Both the position numbers and the translations under genes were made by a program. Shown here in pieces: positions 16,874 through 25,500 of a stretch of 64,000 nucleotides of DNA. The DNA is from Nitrospirota bacterium (GTDB lineage Bacteria > Nitrospirota > Thermodesulfovibrionia > Thermodesulfovibrionales > Magnetobacteriaceae): assembly GCA_015233725.1 (NCBI GenBank), contig JADFXD010000003.1, positions 1-64,000 on the forward strand, read 5' to 3'. The notes beneath the pieces were generated by a model that did not search any database, had not been told where the DNA came from, and saw nothing but the letters and a program-made list of their open reading frames with translations. Every line of letters begins with the position of its first letter. Position 1 is the first letter of the stretch.

Positions 16874-19051
16874 ATGGAGCTAGAATCCGTAAGAAATACG
16901 TTTCTGATTGAGGCCAACGAGCTCCTGGTGGAGATGGAAAAAGCCCTCCTCGAGCTGGAGGGAAGCGATGACAAGGCAGAGCTTATAAATGTCATGTTTC
17001 GCGGCGCTCACACCATTAAAGGCTCTGCCGGCCTTATTGGTCTGGACAGGGTCGTGCACTTTACACACAAGGTCGAGAGTGTGCTGGAGCGCCTCAGGCA
17101 GAATGAACTGAAGATATCAGAGGGGTTGATCGGGGTCATGCTTAACTGCAAGGACCACATAGCTGAACTGGTGCAGTTGAGCTGTGCCTCCGAGGAGGAG
17201 CTTCCAGCTGCGATAATAACAGCGGGCGATCTGCTCCACGATGCCTTGGCCCCCTATCTTGCTATAACCCCACCTCCCGCCCCAAAATCCGCCAATGCTA
17301 CAACCGGTGCCCCCGCGCTGGACTGCGGTATCGGCCCTTATAATGCCGATGCCTCTGTGGGCAGTAGTAGCTGGCACATATCGCTGAGGTTTGGACGCGA
17401 TGTCCTGCGTGATGGCATGGACCCGCTGTCGTTTATAAACTACCTAAAACGTTATGGCGAAATAGAGTATCTAACCACGCTGTATGCCTGTCTGCCCGAT
17501 ATTGAGGACATGAATCCCGAGAGCTGTTACCTCGGCTTTGAGATAACCTTTCGCTCCGATTTTACCAAGCAGGAGATCGAGGATGTCTTTGAATTTCTCA
17601 GGGAGTCCTGTGTGATCAGGATTATACCGCCCCACAGCGCCGCCCCGACGTACATGTCGCTTATTGACGAGCTGACTGAGGATAGCTGGCGCCTGGGTGA
17701 AATCCTGGTCAAGAGCGGGGCCATAACCCAGAGAGAACTTGATGAGGCGCTTAGAAAACAACAGGGCGAACCCGAAAGAGAAAAACCCTGCATTGGCGAT
17801 ATCCTGGTCAAGGAGGGCGTAGTACACCGCGAGGTCGTAGAGGCAGCCGTCGATAAACAGGCCAAACTCAGAAAGCCCGCCTCGGAGGAGGGTAAGACCA
17901 TCCGCGTCGATGCCGTCAAGCTCGACCACCTCATCAACCTCGTCGGAGAGCTGGTCATCTCCTCCGGGGGGATCAGGCAGCACGCAAATATGGTCAAGGA
18001 CAGCGCCCTGTCAAAGTCTTCCATGCTGATGAGCAGACTCGTCAACGATATCCGCGAAATAGCCATGAAGATGAGAATGGTGCCCATAGCCGCAACGTTT
18101 AATCGCTTCCAGAGGCTGGTACACGACTCAAGCAGAGAGATGGGAAAAAACATCGAGCTTGTCATCGAGGGCGGCGAGACCGAACTTGACAGGACCATGA
18201 TAGAGAAGCTCACAGACCCGCTAACCCACATCGTGCGCAACTCCGTAGACCACGGGATCGAACCCCCGCAAGAACGCCTGGCCGCCGGAAAGCCGGCCAA
18301 AGGTACAATCACACTCGACGCCTATCACGACTCGGGCAGCATCATAATCGCCATCTCGGATGACGGCAGGGGGCTTAACGCAGAAAAGATATGGCAAAAG
18401 GCCATCAAGGTGGGTATGGTTGACCCCGACAAGCGTCCCCCGGATAAAGACCTCTACAAACTGATCTTTGAACCCGGCTTCTCCACTGCCGAGGCGGTGA
18501 CCAATCTCTCCGGTCGCGGCGTGGGCATGGACGTGGTAAGACGAAACATCGAGGTCATGCGCGGCTTTGTCCAGATAGACACCGTCCAGGGACAATCAAC
18601 GACCATGCTGATCCACCTGCCACTGACGCTGTCCATAATCGATGGCTTTATGGTGGGCATCAGGGGCGCATTTTATATAATCCCATTAGATATGGTCGTA
18701 AAGTGCTTTATCCTTACCGAGGAAAGGCGGATGATGATAGAGTCGCGCGGATACTTTGACTTCCGGGGCAAGGTGATCCCCTACATAGACCTGGCCGGCG
18801 TCTTTAACACCAACGGGGGGGCACGACACAGCGATAACATCGTGGTGGTCCAGTATGCCGGTCAGAGCGTGGCCTTCGCCGTGGACAGGCTCTTTGGCGA
18901 CGTGCAGGTGGTAATCAAGACCCTGGGTAAGGTCTACAAAGAGGTAGAAGGCATAGCAGGGGCCACCATCCTGGGCGATGGCACGGTAGCGATGATCCTG
19001 GACGTGCCGGGTATCATAAAGACCGTCAAAAATAGCACGATAAATGTGTAA
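16874..19051 (+). CDS. cheA: Chemotaxis histidine kinase CheA
   Basis: The 725-residue product has an N-terminal HPt domain with phosphoacceptor His46 (AHTIKGSAGLIGL). A linker leads to an unusual central part. About 165-260 is an alpha/beta segment (WHISLRFGRDVLRDGMDP). About 270-345 is a pair of helical repeats of the pattern LGEILVKSGAI and IGDILVKEGVV, resembling N-terminal modules of GspE/PilB-type ATPases. The dimerisation helix (VDAVKLDHLINLVGEL), ATPase boxes (NSVDHGIE, DDGRGL, GRGVGMDVV) and a CheW-like C-terminus complete the protein. No separate CheW, CheR or CheB gene is in the window. CheA would phosphorylate CheY at 16.0 kb. Confidence 0.95.
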   Translation: MELESVRNTFLIEANELLVEMEKALLELEGSDDKAELINVMFRGAHTIKGSAGLIGLDRVVHFTHKVESVLERLRQNELKISEGLIGVMLNCKDHIAELVQLSCASEEELPAAIITAGDLLHDALAPYLAITPPPAPKSANATTGAPALDCGIGPYNADASVGSSSWHISLRFGRDVLRDGMDPLSFINYLKRYGEIEYLTTLYACLPDIEDMNPESCYLGFEITFRSDFTKQEIEDVFEFLRESCVIRIIPPHSAAPTYMSLIDELTEDSWRLGEILVKSGAITQRELDEALRKQQGEPEREKPCIGDILVKEGVVHREVVEAAVDKQAKLRKPASEEGKTIRVDAVKLDHLINLVGELVISSGGIRQHANMVKDSALSKSSMLMSRLVNDIREIAMKMRMVPIAATFNRFQRLVHDSSREMGKNIELVIEGGETELDRTMIEKLTDPLTHIVRNSVDHGIEPPQERLAAGKPAKGTITLDAYHDSGSIIIAISDDGRGLNAEKIWQKAIKVGMVDPDKRPPDKDLYKLIFEPGFSTAEAVTNLSGRGVGMDVVRRNIEVMRGFVQIDTVQGQSTTMLIHLPLTLSIIDGFMVGIRGAFYIIPLDMVVKCFILTEERRMMIESRGYFDFRGKVIPYIDLAGVFNTNGGARHSDNIVVVQYAGQSVAFAVDRLFGDVQVVIKTLGKVYKEVEGIAGATILGDGTVAMILDVPGIIKTVKNSTINV

Positions 19052-19087
19052 CAATAGTATAAGCATTCACCGTGAAAAAGATATAAG

Positions 19088-19152
19088 ATGGGGTCAAGGG
19101 CACTGGTTCCCTTCCAGGGGGCCAGGGGGCGGAGCCCCCTTTCTTCTCCCTT
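19088..19152 (+). repeat. GC-rich palindromic repeat, type A, plus orientation
   Basis: ATGGGGTCAAGGGCACTGG, then a degraded first hairpin, GGGGGCGGAGCCCCC and a CT tail. It lies between cheA and the chemoreceptor gene. The small open frame starting at its ATG is a by-product of the repeat. Confidence 0.8.
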
Positions 19153-19181
19153 AACGAATTGTTATAACAAAGGAGGAATAT

Positions 19182-21242
19182 ATGAGCTGGTTCTACAACA
19201 TGAGGATTGCGAAGAAACTTGTATCAACGTTTATCTTGCTCGCCTTGATAGCGGGTGGGATTGGCTATATAGGCATCACAAACATCAACAAGATTACGGC
19301 TGCCGATACAACGCTATACGAAAATATGACCGTTCCCCTTGCATCTCTGGCATCCATTACAGGCGACTTCCAGAGATTGAGAGTCAATGTCAAACAATAC
19401 CTCGATGCTGAAAAGGAGGACGAACGAAAATCCGTCATTGAGAGGGCCAAACTACGAAAGGACGAAATAGAGAAAAACGCCCAACTGTACTCAAAGACGA
19501 TCTTACATGAAGAAGGCAAGGTCCTTTTTAAGGAATTCACGGATGCCCATAAGACATTCCTTGGAGAGTTGGATAAGTTATTCGAGCTTGTTCATGCGGG
19601 GAAGGTGGCTGAGGCAAAGGCCCTCGAAGAAGGAGATATGTTAAAGCTGGAAAGGACTGAAACGCAGGCAATCAACAAACTGATTGACTACAAGACCAGG
19701 ATAGCAAAAGATACCGCTGAGGCCAATACGGCATTAGCGAACTCCTCGACCAAGATGATTATCATTATCACCATTATCGGTATGATAGCGGCGATAGCCA
19801 TCGGTCTGTTGGTCTCCAATACCATCAGCCGCCCCGTCAACGCGATGGTTATAGCTGCAGATAAGATAGCCAGCGGCGACCTCAACGTCAAGATAGAACA
19901 TGACACAAGGGATGAGATCGGGATGCTTGCACAATCCTTCAAGGGCGTCATCGGTAACGTAAACGCCCTCACAAGAGACGCCAACATGCTGGTTCAATCG
20001 GCCTTGGATGGCAAACTCACCACGCGTGCGGATGCCTCCAAACACGAGGGGGACTATCGCAAGATCATCGATGGCATCAACAACACACTCAACGCCGTGG
20101 TTGGGCCGCTCAATAAGGCAGCCAACTATATCGACAGGCTCAGTAAGGGTGACACCCCCGAGCGGATCACGGAGGAGTACAAGGGGGATTTTAATGACAT
20201 CAAGGGCAACCTCAATGCCCTGATCGACGCCACCAACGCAATAACCAACATAGCAAAGACGATCGCAAGGGGCGACCTGACGGTGGAGATAAGGGAACGC
20301 TCCGACAAGGATGAACTCATGAGGTCGCTTGCCACGATGGTGGATAAGCTGGTAGATGTGCTCTATGAGATAAAGCTGTCCTCTGGCGGCGTGGCCGATG
20401 GCAGTAGTAACCTCAGTGCGGCCTCCGAGGAGCTATCCCAGGGGGCCACGGAGCAGGCCGCGGCGGCAGAGGAGGCATCCTCCTCGATGGAGGAGATGGC
20501 CTCAAACATCAGACAAAGCGCCGACAACGCCCAGCAGACCGAAAAGATAGCAAAGCAGGTGGCAGAGGACGCCATACAGAGTGGTAGGGCCGTCTCCGAG
20601 ACCCTGACTGCCATGAAAGAGATAGCCGGCAAGATCACCATTATCGAGGAGATAGCCCGGCAGACAAACCTCCTTGCCTTAAACGCGGCCATTGAGGCGG
20701 CACGGGCTGGGGAGCATGGCAAGGGCTTTGCCGTTGTCGCCTCCGAGGTCAGGCAACTGGCCGAGCGTAGTCAGACCGCGGCGGGGGAGATCACCAAGCT
20801 GGCCACCACAAGCGTGGAGGTCGCCGACAAGGCAGGCGGGATGTTGGCCAAGATCGTCCCCGATATCAAAAAGACCGCAGAGCTTGTCCAGGAGATAAGC
20901 GCGTCCAGCGTTGAACAAAACGCAGGGGCAGAACAGGTAAACAAGGCCATACAGCAACTGGACCAGGTGATACAGCAAAACGCCTCGGCCTCCGAGGAGA
21001 TGTCCTCCACCGCCGTCGAACTATCCAATCAGGCAGAGCAACTGCAAAGGGTCATATCGTTCTTCAAGATGCCCGATGACATAAGCGACAGGAAGGCATA
21101 CGCATCCGCCAAACAACAGGGTAAATCGAATGTAAAAAAGAAGCCATTTGCCATAACCAGGGATGTCAAAAAGGGCAAGGAAAAGACAGGCGCCGCCGTC
21201 CATATACACGACTCCGACGACAGCGGCTTCGAAACCTTCTAA
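19182..21242 (+). CDS. Methyl-accepting chemotaxis protein (four-helix-bundle sensor)
   Basis: A transmembrane receptor of 686 residues. It has a membrane helix (about 12-30), a 4HB-type periplasmic domain (30-185) and a second membrane helix (about 190-212). Two successive HAMP-like segments follow ([19 protein letters not shown] near 220 and a related one near 360), then a methyl-accepting domain with the tip [20 protein letters not shown]. The tail is Lys-rich and then acidic and ends in DSGFETF; it has no NWETF-type CheR tether. GGAGG precedes the ATG by 7 bases. Its position after cheA makes it the likely partner receptor of that kinase. Confidence 0.95.
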   Translation: MSWFYNMRIAKKLVSTFILLALIAGGIGYIGITNINKITAADTTLYENMTVPLASLASITGDFQRLRVNVKQYLDAEKEDERKSVIERAKLRKDEIEKNAQLYSKTILHEEGKVLFKEFTDAHKTFLGELDKLFELVHAGKVAEAKALEEGDMLKLERTETQAINKLIDYKTRIAKDTAEANTALANSSTKMIIIITIIGMIAAIAIGLLVSNTISRPVNAMVIAADKIASGDLNVKIEHDTRDEIGMLAQSFKGVIGNVNALTRDANMLVQSALDGKLTTRADASKHEGDYRKIIDGINNTLNAVVGPLNKAANYIDRLSKGDTPERITEEYKGDFNDIKGNLNALIDATNAITNIAKTIARGDLTVEIRERSDKDELMRSLATMVDKLVDVLYEIKLSSGGVADGSSNLSAASEELSQGATEQAAAAEEASSSMEEMASNIRQSADNAQQTEKIAKQVAEDAIQSGRAVSETLTAMKEIAGKITIIEEIARQTNLLALNAAIEAARAGEHGKGFAVVASEVRQLAERSQTAAGEITKLATTSVEVADKAGGMLAKIVPDIKKTAELVQEISASSVEQNAGAEQVNKAIQQLDQVIQQNASASEEMSSTAVELSNQAEQLQRVISFFKMPDDISDRKAYASAKQQGKSNVKKKPFAITRDVKKGKEKTGAAVHIHDSDDSGFETF

Positions 21243-21254
21243 GGAAAAGGGAAA

Positions 21255-21348
21255 AGACAAGAAGGGGGCGGCGCTGCTTCTTTTGCGCTCCAGGACGCTC
21301 CTGGCGCCCCCTTTAGAACCCCCTGCAAGGGCACCATGCCCTTGAGCT
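21255..21348 (-). repeat. Composite GC-rich repeat (type B joined to a minus-strand type A half)
   Basis: A type B part (GGGGGCGGCGCTGC, TTCTTTTGCGCTCCAGG and ACGCTCCTGGCGCCCC) is followed by CTGCAAGGGCACCATGCCC from type A in reverse orientation. It shows that the A and B types are modules of one family. Confidence 0.85.
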
Positions 21349-21390
21349 CGATGGTTGGGGCGTTACACAGGGTAGGGAGATGATAGAGAT

Positions 21391-21777
21391 GTGATTGCAA
21401 AGGCATTGAAAGACAAAGCTGTCCCTTTTCGGTTTCTTGAGCTAACACCGGAGACCTGGAAACAAGAGTTTGGAGACCATCTAACTGTTAATACGCCCAT
21501 TGGTCAAGTGAAGATTGGGGAAAACCAATATAGCAAACTGTTAGCCAAAGATGGAGGACAGTTTTTTGCCTTGATAAAACCCACCCTAATGGAGCCATTG
21601 TATGTAGGTGAAAAAGAAAGCCCTAAAGAGGGTGCTGAAAGAAACACAAAATACATATTCATAAAGTCTTTTCTCGACAAGGATAAGCAAGTTAATTTCA
21701 TGTCTGTAACTATCCAGAAAGAAGGACAAGAGATAGTTATAAGCTCACATAGAAAAACTCTTAGTGGTATTATATAA
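21391..21777 (+). CDS. PBECR-like (phage Barnase-EndoU-ColicinE5/D-RelE-like) nuclease domain protein
   Basis: The 128-residue protein matches what I know of the PBECR family, nuclease domains usually found at the C-terminus of phage or integrative-element proteins. The segments are TPIGQVKIGENQYSKL, FALIKPTLMEPLYV, KYIFIKSFL and VNFMSVTIQKEGQEIVISSH. Here it stands alone, begins with GTG and has no phage genes around it. It may be the remnant end of a larger mobile-element protein. Enzyme activity is inferred from family resemblance only. Confidence 0.6.
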   Translation: MIAKALKDKAVPFRFLELTPETWKQEFGDHLTVNTPIGQVKIGENQYSKLLAKDGGQFFALIKPTLMEPLYVGEKESPKEGAERNTKYIFIKSFLDKDKQVNFMSVTIQKEGQEIVISSHRKTLSGII

Positions 21778-21931
21778 TGAAATCAAGGGGAGTAAGGCAC
21801 GTTTTGATGTGACATCCACGGCACTAGGTTTAGCCGACTCAAACCCGCCGACGCGCCCTACCATTACAGACGGGCCCCTCGATACTCTTATAGTACTACA
21901 ACCCGACGAGATTGTCAAGGGGGAGAGGTAG
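21740..21931 (+). pseudogene. Possible frameshifted continuation of the PBECR-like gene
   Basis: In the frame one base off from the nuclease stop, an open stretch (EIKGSKARFDVTSTALGLAD, then a Pro/Thr-rich run with TRPTITDGP) reaches a stop near 21931. PBECR proteins often have a longer C-terminal tail, so this may be a tail lost by frameshift. Bases 21932-22038 hold no gene I can support. Confidence 0.35.
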
Positions 21932-22038
21932 ATTAAGACTATGACAGAGGCATCATCACAAGTCACCCTCCTTTATGGGAGAGGGATGACAATATCACTA
22001 CCACTTCAAAACTACCCAAAAAATAATTCCCTGCATCG

Positions 22039-22091
22039 TTCACGATTTTTTCACGCAGGCATGTTAAGATGTAAACATGGCAAGAGATCGA
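22039..22091 (+). promoter_or_regulatory. Conserved pilus-unit upstream module, copy 1
   Basis: It reads TTCACGATTTTTTCAC, a spacer, ATGTTA, an AT-rich -10-like string, then CATGGCAAGAGAT. The same module occurs at 29737 and 35329. A -35-like TTTTCA and a TATAAT-like hexamer about 16 bp apart suggest a shared promoter. The upstream double TTCAC/TTTCAC could be an operator. Confidence 0.6.
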
Positions 22092-22130
22092 AAGACAAGT
22101 AATTATAGAAGGAGGAATATATCTACATGA
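22077..22130 (+). other. Mini-ORF (17 codons) overlapping the next gene
   Basis: It begins at the ATG that ends the conserved module, encodes 17 residues rich in Arg, and stops with TGA overlapping the next start as ATGA (22127-22130). The copy at 29775-29825 has the same arrangement, which suggests translational coupling or a leader peptide. No composition typical of an attenuator is seen. Confidence 0.45.
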
Positions 22131-22477
22131 GAAAGGTAATGTTATTGGCAGCGGCCATTGTCATGGTAATGACTGTTAATGGTGTGTATGCCGCTAAGGG
22201 ATTTAAAAAACACGCCTCCAGACCCACGGCGGTAAGCCCAACGCCACAACCACCTAAGGAGGGAGACATCTCGGGTCGTGTTATGGAGGTGTCTTATGGT
22301 CAACCTCCGTATATAGTGATAGGAGAGACGCGATTCTCTGTCGATAAGGCAGTGTTTAAAACGATGAGCGGTAGCCCTATCTCTATCTCCAGCATAACGA
22401 AAGGCAAGAAGGTAAAGATCGTATATGACAAGTCCAGGGTTGTAACCAATGTGTTTTTATACCCGGATCAGCGATAA
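22127..22477 (+). CDS. Small secreted protein encoded before PilY1
   Basis: The 116-residue product has a clear signal peptide (MRKVMLLAAAIVMVMTVNGV, cleavage near VYAA). A Pro/Thr linker follows, then a small beta-rich domain (GDISGRVMEVSYGQPPYIVI, KGKKVKIVYD). The pattern resembles small OB-like or DUF5666-like exported domains, but I cannot assign a family. GGAGG lies 9 bases before the ATG. It precedes pilY1 by 31 bases and is probably co-transcribed, so it may assist or modulate the pilus adhesin. Confidence 0.75.
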   Translation: MRKVMLLAAAIVMVMTVNGVYAAKGFKKHASRPTAVSPTPQPPKEGDISGRVMEVSYGQPPYIVIGETRFSVDKAVFKTMSGSPISISSITKGKKVKIVYDKSRVVTNVFLYPDQR

Positions 22478-22508
22478 ACAATTTAGATATAATTGGGAGG
22501 ATAAAGAG

Positions 22509-25500
22509 ATGATACGGGATTGTATATCTGGAAGGTTAAGGCGTACCATAGTGGCCAGGGCGTTATGGATCGGGATTTTGTTAATAATTGGTATTGTTTC
22601 TCCCGCTATAAGCGAGGCCACCAACTATAACTTGAATGTAAGCAATTCGCCATCAACAGGCGGTACTATAACTAGCTCGCCTACCGGCATTAACTGTGGG
22701 TCTACTTGCACCCATAGTTATTCTAGTGGTACTAACGTAACCCTAACCGAAACTCCGGCTGGTGTATGCGTTTTTTCAAACTGGACTAGTGGTAGCACAG
22801 TCCTTGGCACTTCACCCACAGTGTCCATTGCTATGAGTGCTGCCAAGACTGTCGTGGCCAATTACACATCGTGTACACCGTACACCTTGAATGTAAGCGA
22901 CTCGCCATCGGCAGGCGGTAGTGTAACAAGTACGGATGGTCACATTAGCTGTGGAGCTACTTGCAGCTATGCTTCTTATTCGGGTACTGCCAGCGTAACC
23001 CTGACCGCAGTGCCGGCTACAGGATACACCTTTTCAGGTTGGACTGGTGTCCCTGGTGGGGCTTGTACAGGGACTTCAACCACATGTACCTTTAACATGA
23101 CCAGTAGTAACCAGAACGTTATAGCCAATTTTACTGGAATCTTGTACGGCTTGACGGTAACTAACTCGCCATCGGCAGGCGGTAGTGTAACAAGTACGGA
23201 TGGTCACATTAGCTGTGGAGCTACTTGCAGCTATGCTTCTTATTCGGGTACTGCCAGCGTAACCCTGACCGCAGCTCCGGCTGCAGGATACTCCTTTGCA
23301 GGTTGGAGTGGTGTCCCTGGTGGGGCTTGTTCAGGGACTTCAACCACATGTACCTTTAGCATAACCAATAGTAACCAGAATATCACAGCCAATTTTAATG
23401 CAATGTACACCTTGACGGTTAGCAACTCGCCATCGGCAGGCGGTACTGTAACAAGTTCGGATAGTCACATCAGCTGTGGAACTACTTGCAGCTATGCCTC
23501 TTATTCGGCCGCTGCCAGCGTAACCCTAACCGCAGCTGTGGCTACAGGATACACCTTTGCAAATTGGAGTGGTGTCCCTGGTGGGGCCTGTACAGGGACT
23601 TCAACCTCATGTACCTTTAGCATGGGCACTAGTAACCAGAATGTCACAGCCAATTATACTGCAGTAGCGCCCCCATACGCCTCCCCCTCCAACATAACGC
23701 AGTATTGCTCCAAGCCGCCATTTATTGCGGGCAGCGTTCCACCCAATATAATGATACTGCTCGATAACTCCGGCAGTATGATTCAAAATCCAGCTTACCC
23801 TGATGGCGGGGGGGCGTGTGCCTCAGGCGCTACCTGCTGGTGTCAATCCTCAACCAGTCCCTGCAACGACTTTAATCCAACTCTCCTGTACTTTGGCCTG
23901 TTTGACCCTACCTATTGGTACAGTTACTCTGGTGGCGGCACATCAGGGTCTAGTTCCACTGGTAGTTGTTGTGTTAATGACAAGTTCTCCCCAACTGTCA
24001 CAAAGACCACACGCGCAAAGACCGCAACGGAGTGGGACGGCAACTTCCTAAACTGGCTGACGATGAGGAGGATCGATGTGGCAAAGGCCGTCCTCACCGG
24101 CGGCAAGGTCATGACTACCTCAATTTACTCTACCTTCACCGCTGAACCTGCCGGTTACGGTAGAGTTTTTACCGATGATGGTACTGCCAATATCTATAAG
24201 AGTATATGTTATCCTGCAAACTACGTTGGAAACTCCCCCACCGGAACCCCATCCTACACCAATACTGGCCACGATTGTACCCTCGCCCTTAGCGCTCCAA
24301 CATTAGGTACCCTGACTACGTCAACTGGAGGCACTCTTAGCGGAACTTACTACTATAAGGTATCTGCATGTGATGCCAACGGCGCTTGCAGCGTTGCCTC
24401 AAACGAAAACCACCTCTCCAGCCTTTCTAGTAATAAGGTAAACCTTACATGGAATGCTGTCACCGGGGCAGTTAAATACAGGGTCTGGCGTGGCACAACC
24501 TCTGGTAGTGAAAACCAATACTATGACGTTACCACTGGTACACCTTTGAGCACGTCCTTGACTGATACCGGTGGCCTTACCTTTACCGCAGGCACACCGC
24601 CAACGCCAATAACCTTTAATTATGAAAGCCTAAGTGGATCAGCTATTTCAAATATACCCGCTTTCTACGATAGCGGAGCTGGCAGTAGCAGTTTTAACTG
24701 GAGGGTACAGGCAAAGGTTGTCACTCCTTTTGGCGTTGTACAGGAGATCGGCAATAAGGCAAGATTTGGCCTGGCTGGCTATAACAATAACCAGGGCGGA
24801 AATATCGTGGTTCCTATAGGCAACAACAATTATACAACCGTTGTCAACGCCATAAATAACGTGACTCCAGCAAACTGGACGCCCCTTTCTGAAGCCCTGT
24901 GGTCTATAGTTGGATACTTTGCCCATACATCTACATCTACATTATTGGGAATTAATCCCACAACCGCTAACTCCACCTCGGGGCCGCTGTATACTTCAGG
25001 GGATTATCCAACCACCGCCGCAACTGACCCATACAACAATTTCACTGACTCAAACAACGCCTCTGTCTATGCCCCATGCGTCAAGAGCTATGTGCTGCTG
25101 ATAACAGATGGCAATCCTACCTATGATGGCAGCCTACCTGCGGCTCTGACTACATATGTAAGAGGCAAGACGGCATACAACTGCGAGCCTTACGCTACGT
25201 CGGCAACGTCATCGTCAACTTGTGGCAACGGCACCGATTGTGCTTGTCCTGCGGCCGGCCCTTTTGTGGCCTCTACGATCTGGGAAGATGGAGCTGGAGC
25301 CACAGGCGGGCTTGAGGATGTGGCTTACTATATGCACACCACTGACCTCAGAAGCGATCTCGTAGGTAGCCAGACGATAGATTTATATTCTATCTTTGCC
25401 TTTGGAAGTGGCGCCACACTCCTTCAATATGCGGCCATTAACGGCAGCTTTGTCTACAGCTCTACCCACACAAGCCCCAGCATCACAGCGCCCTACGCCG

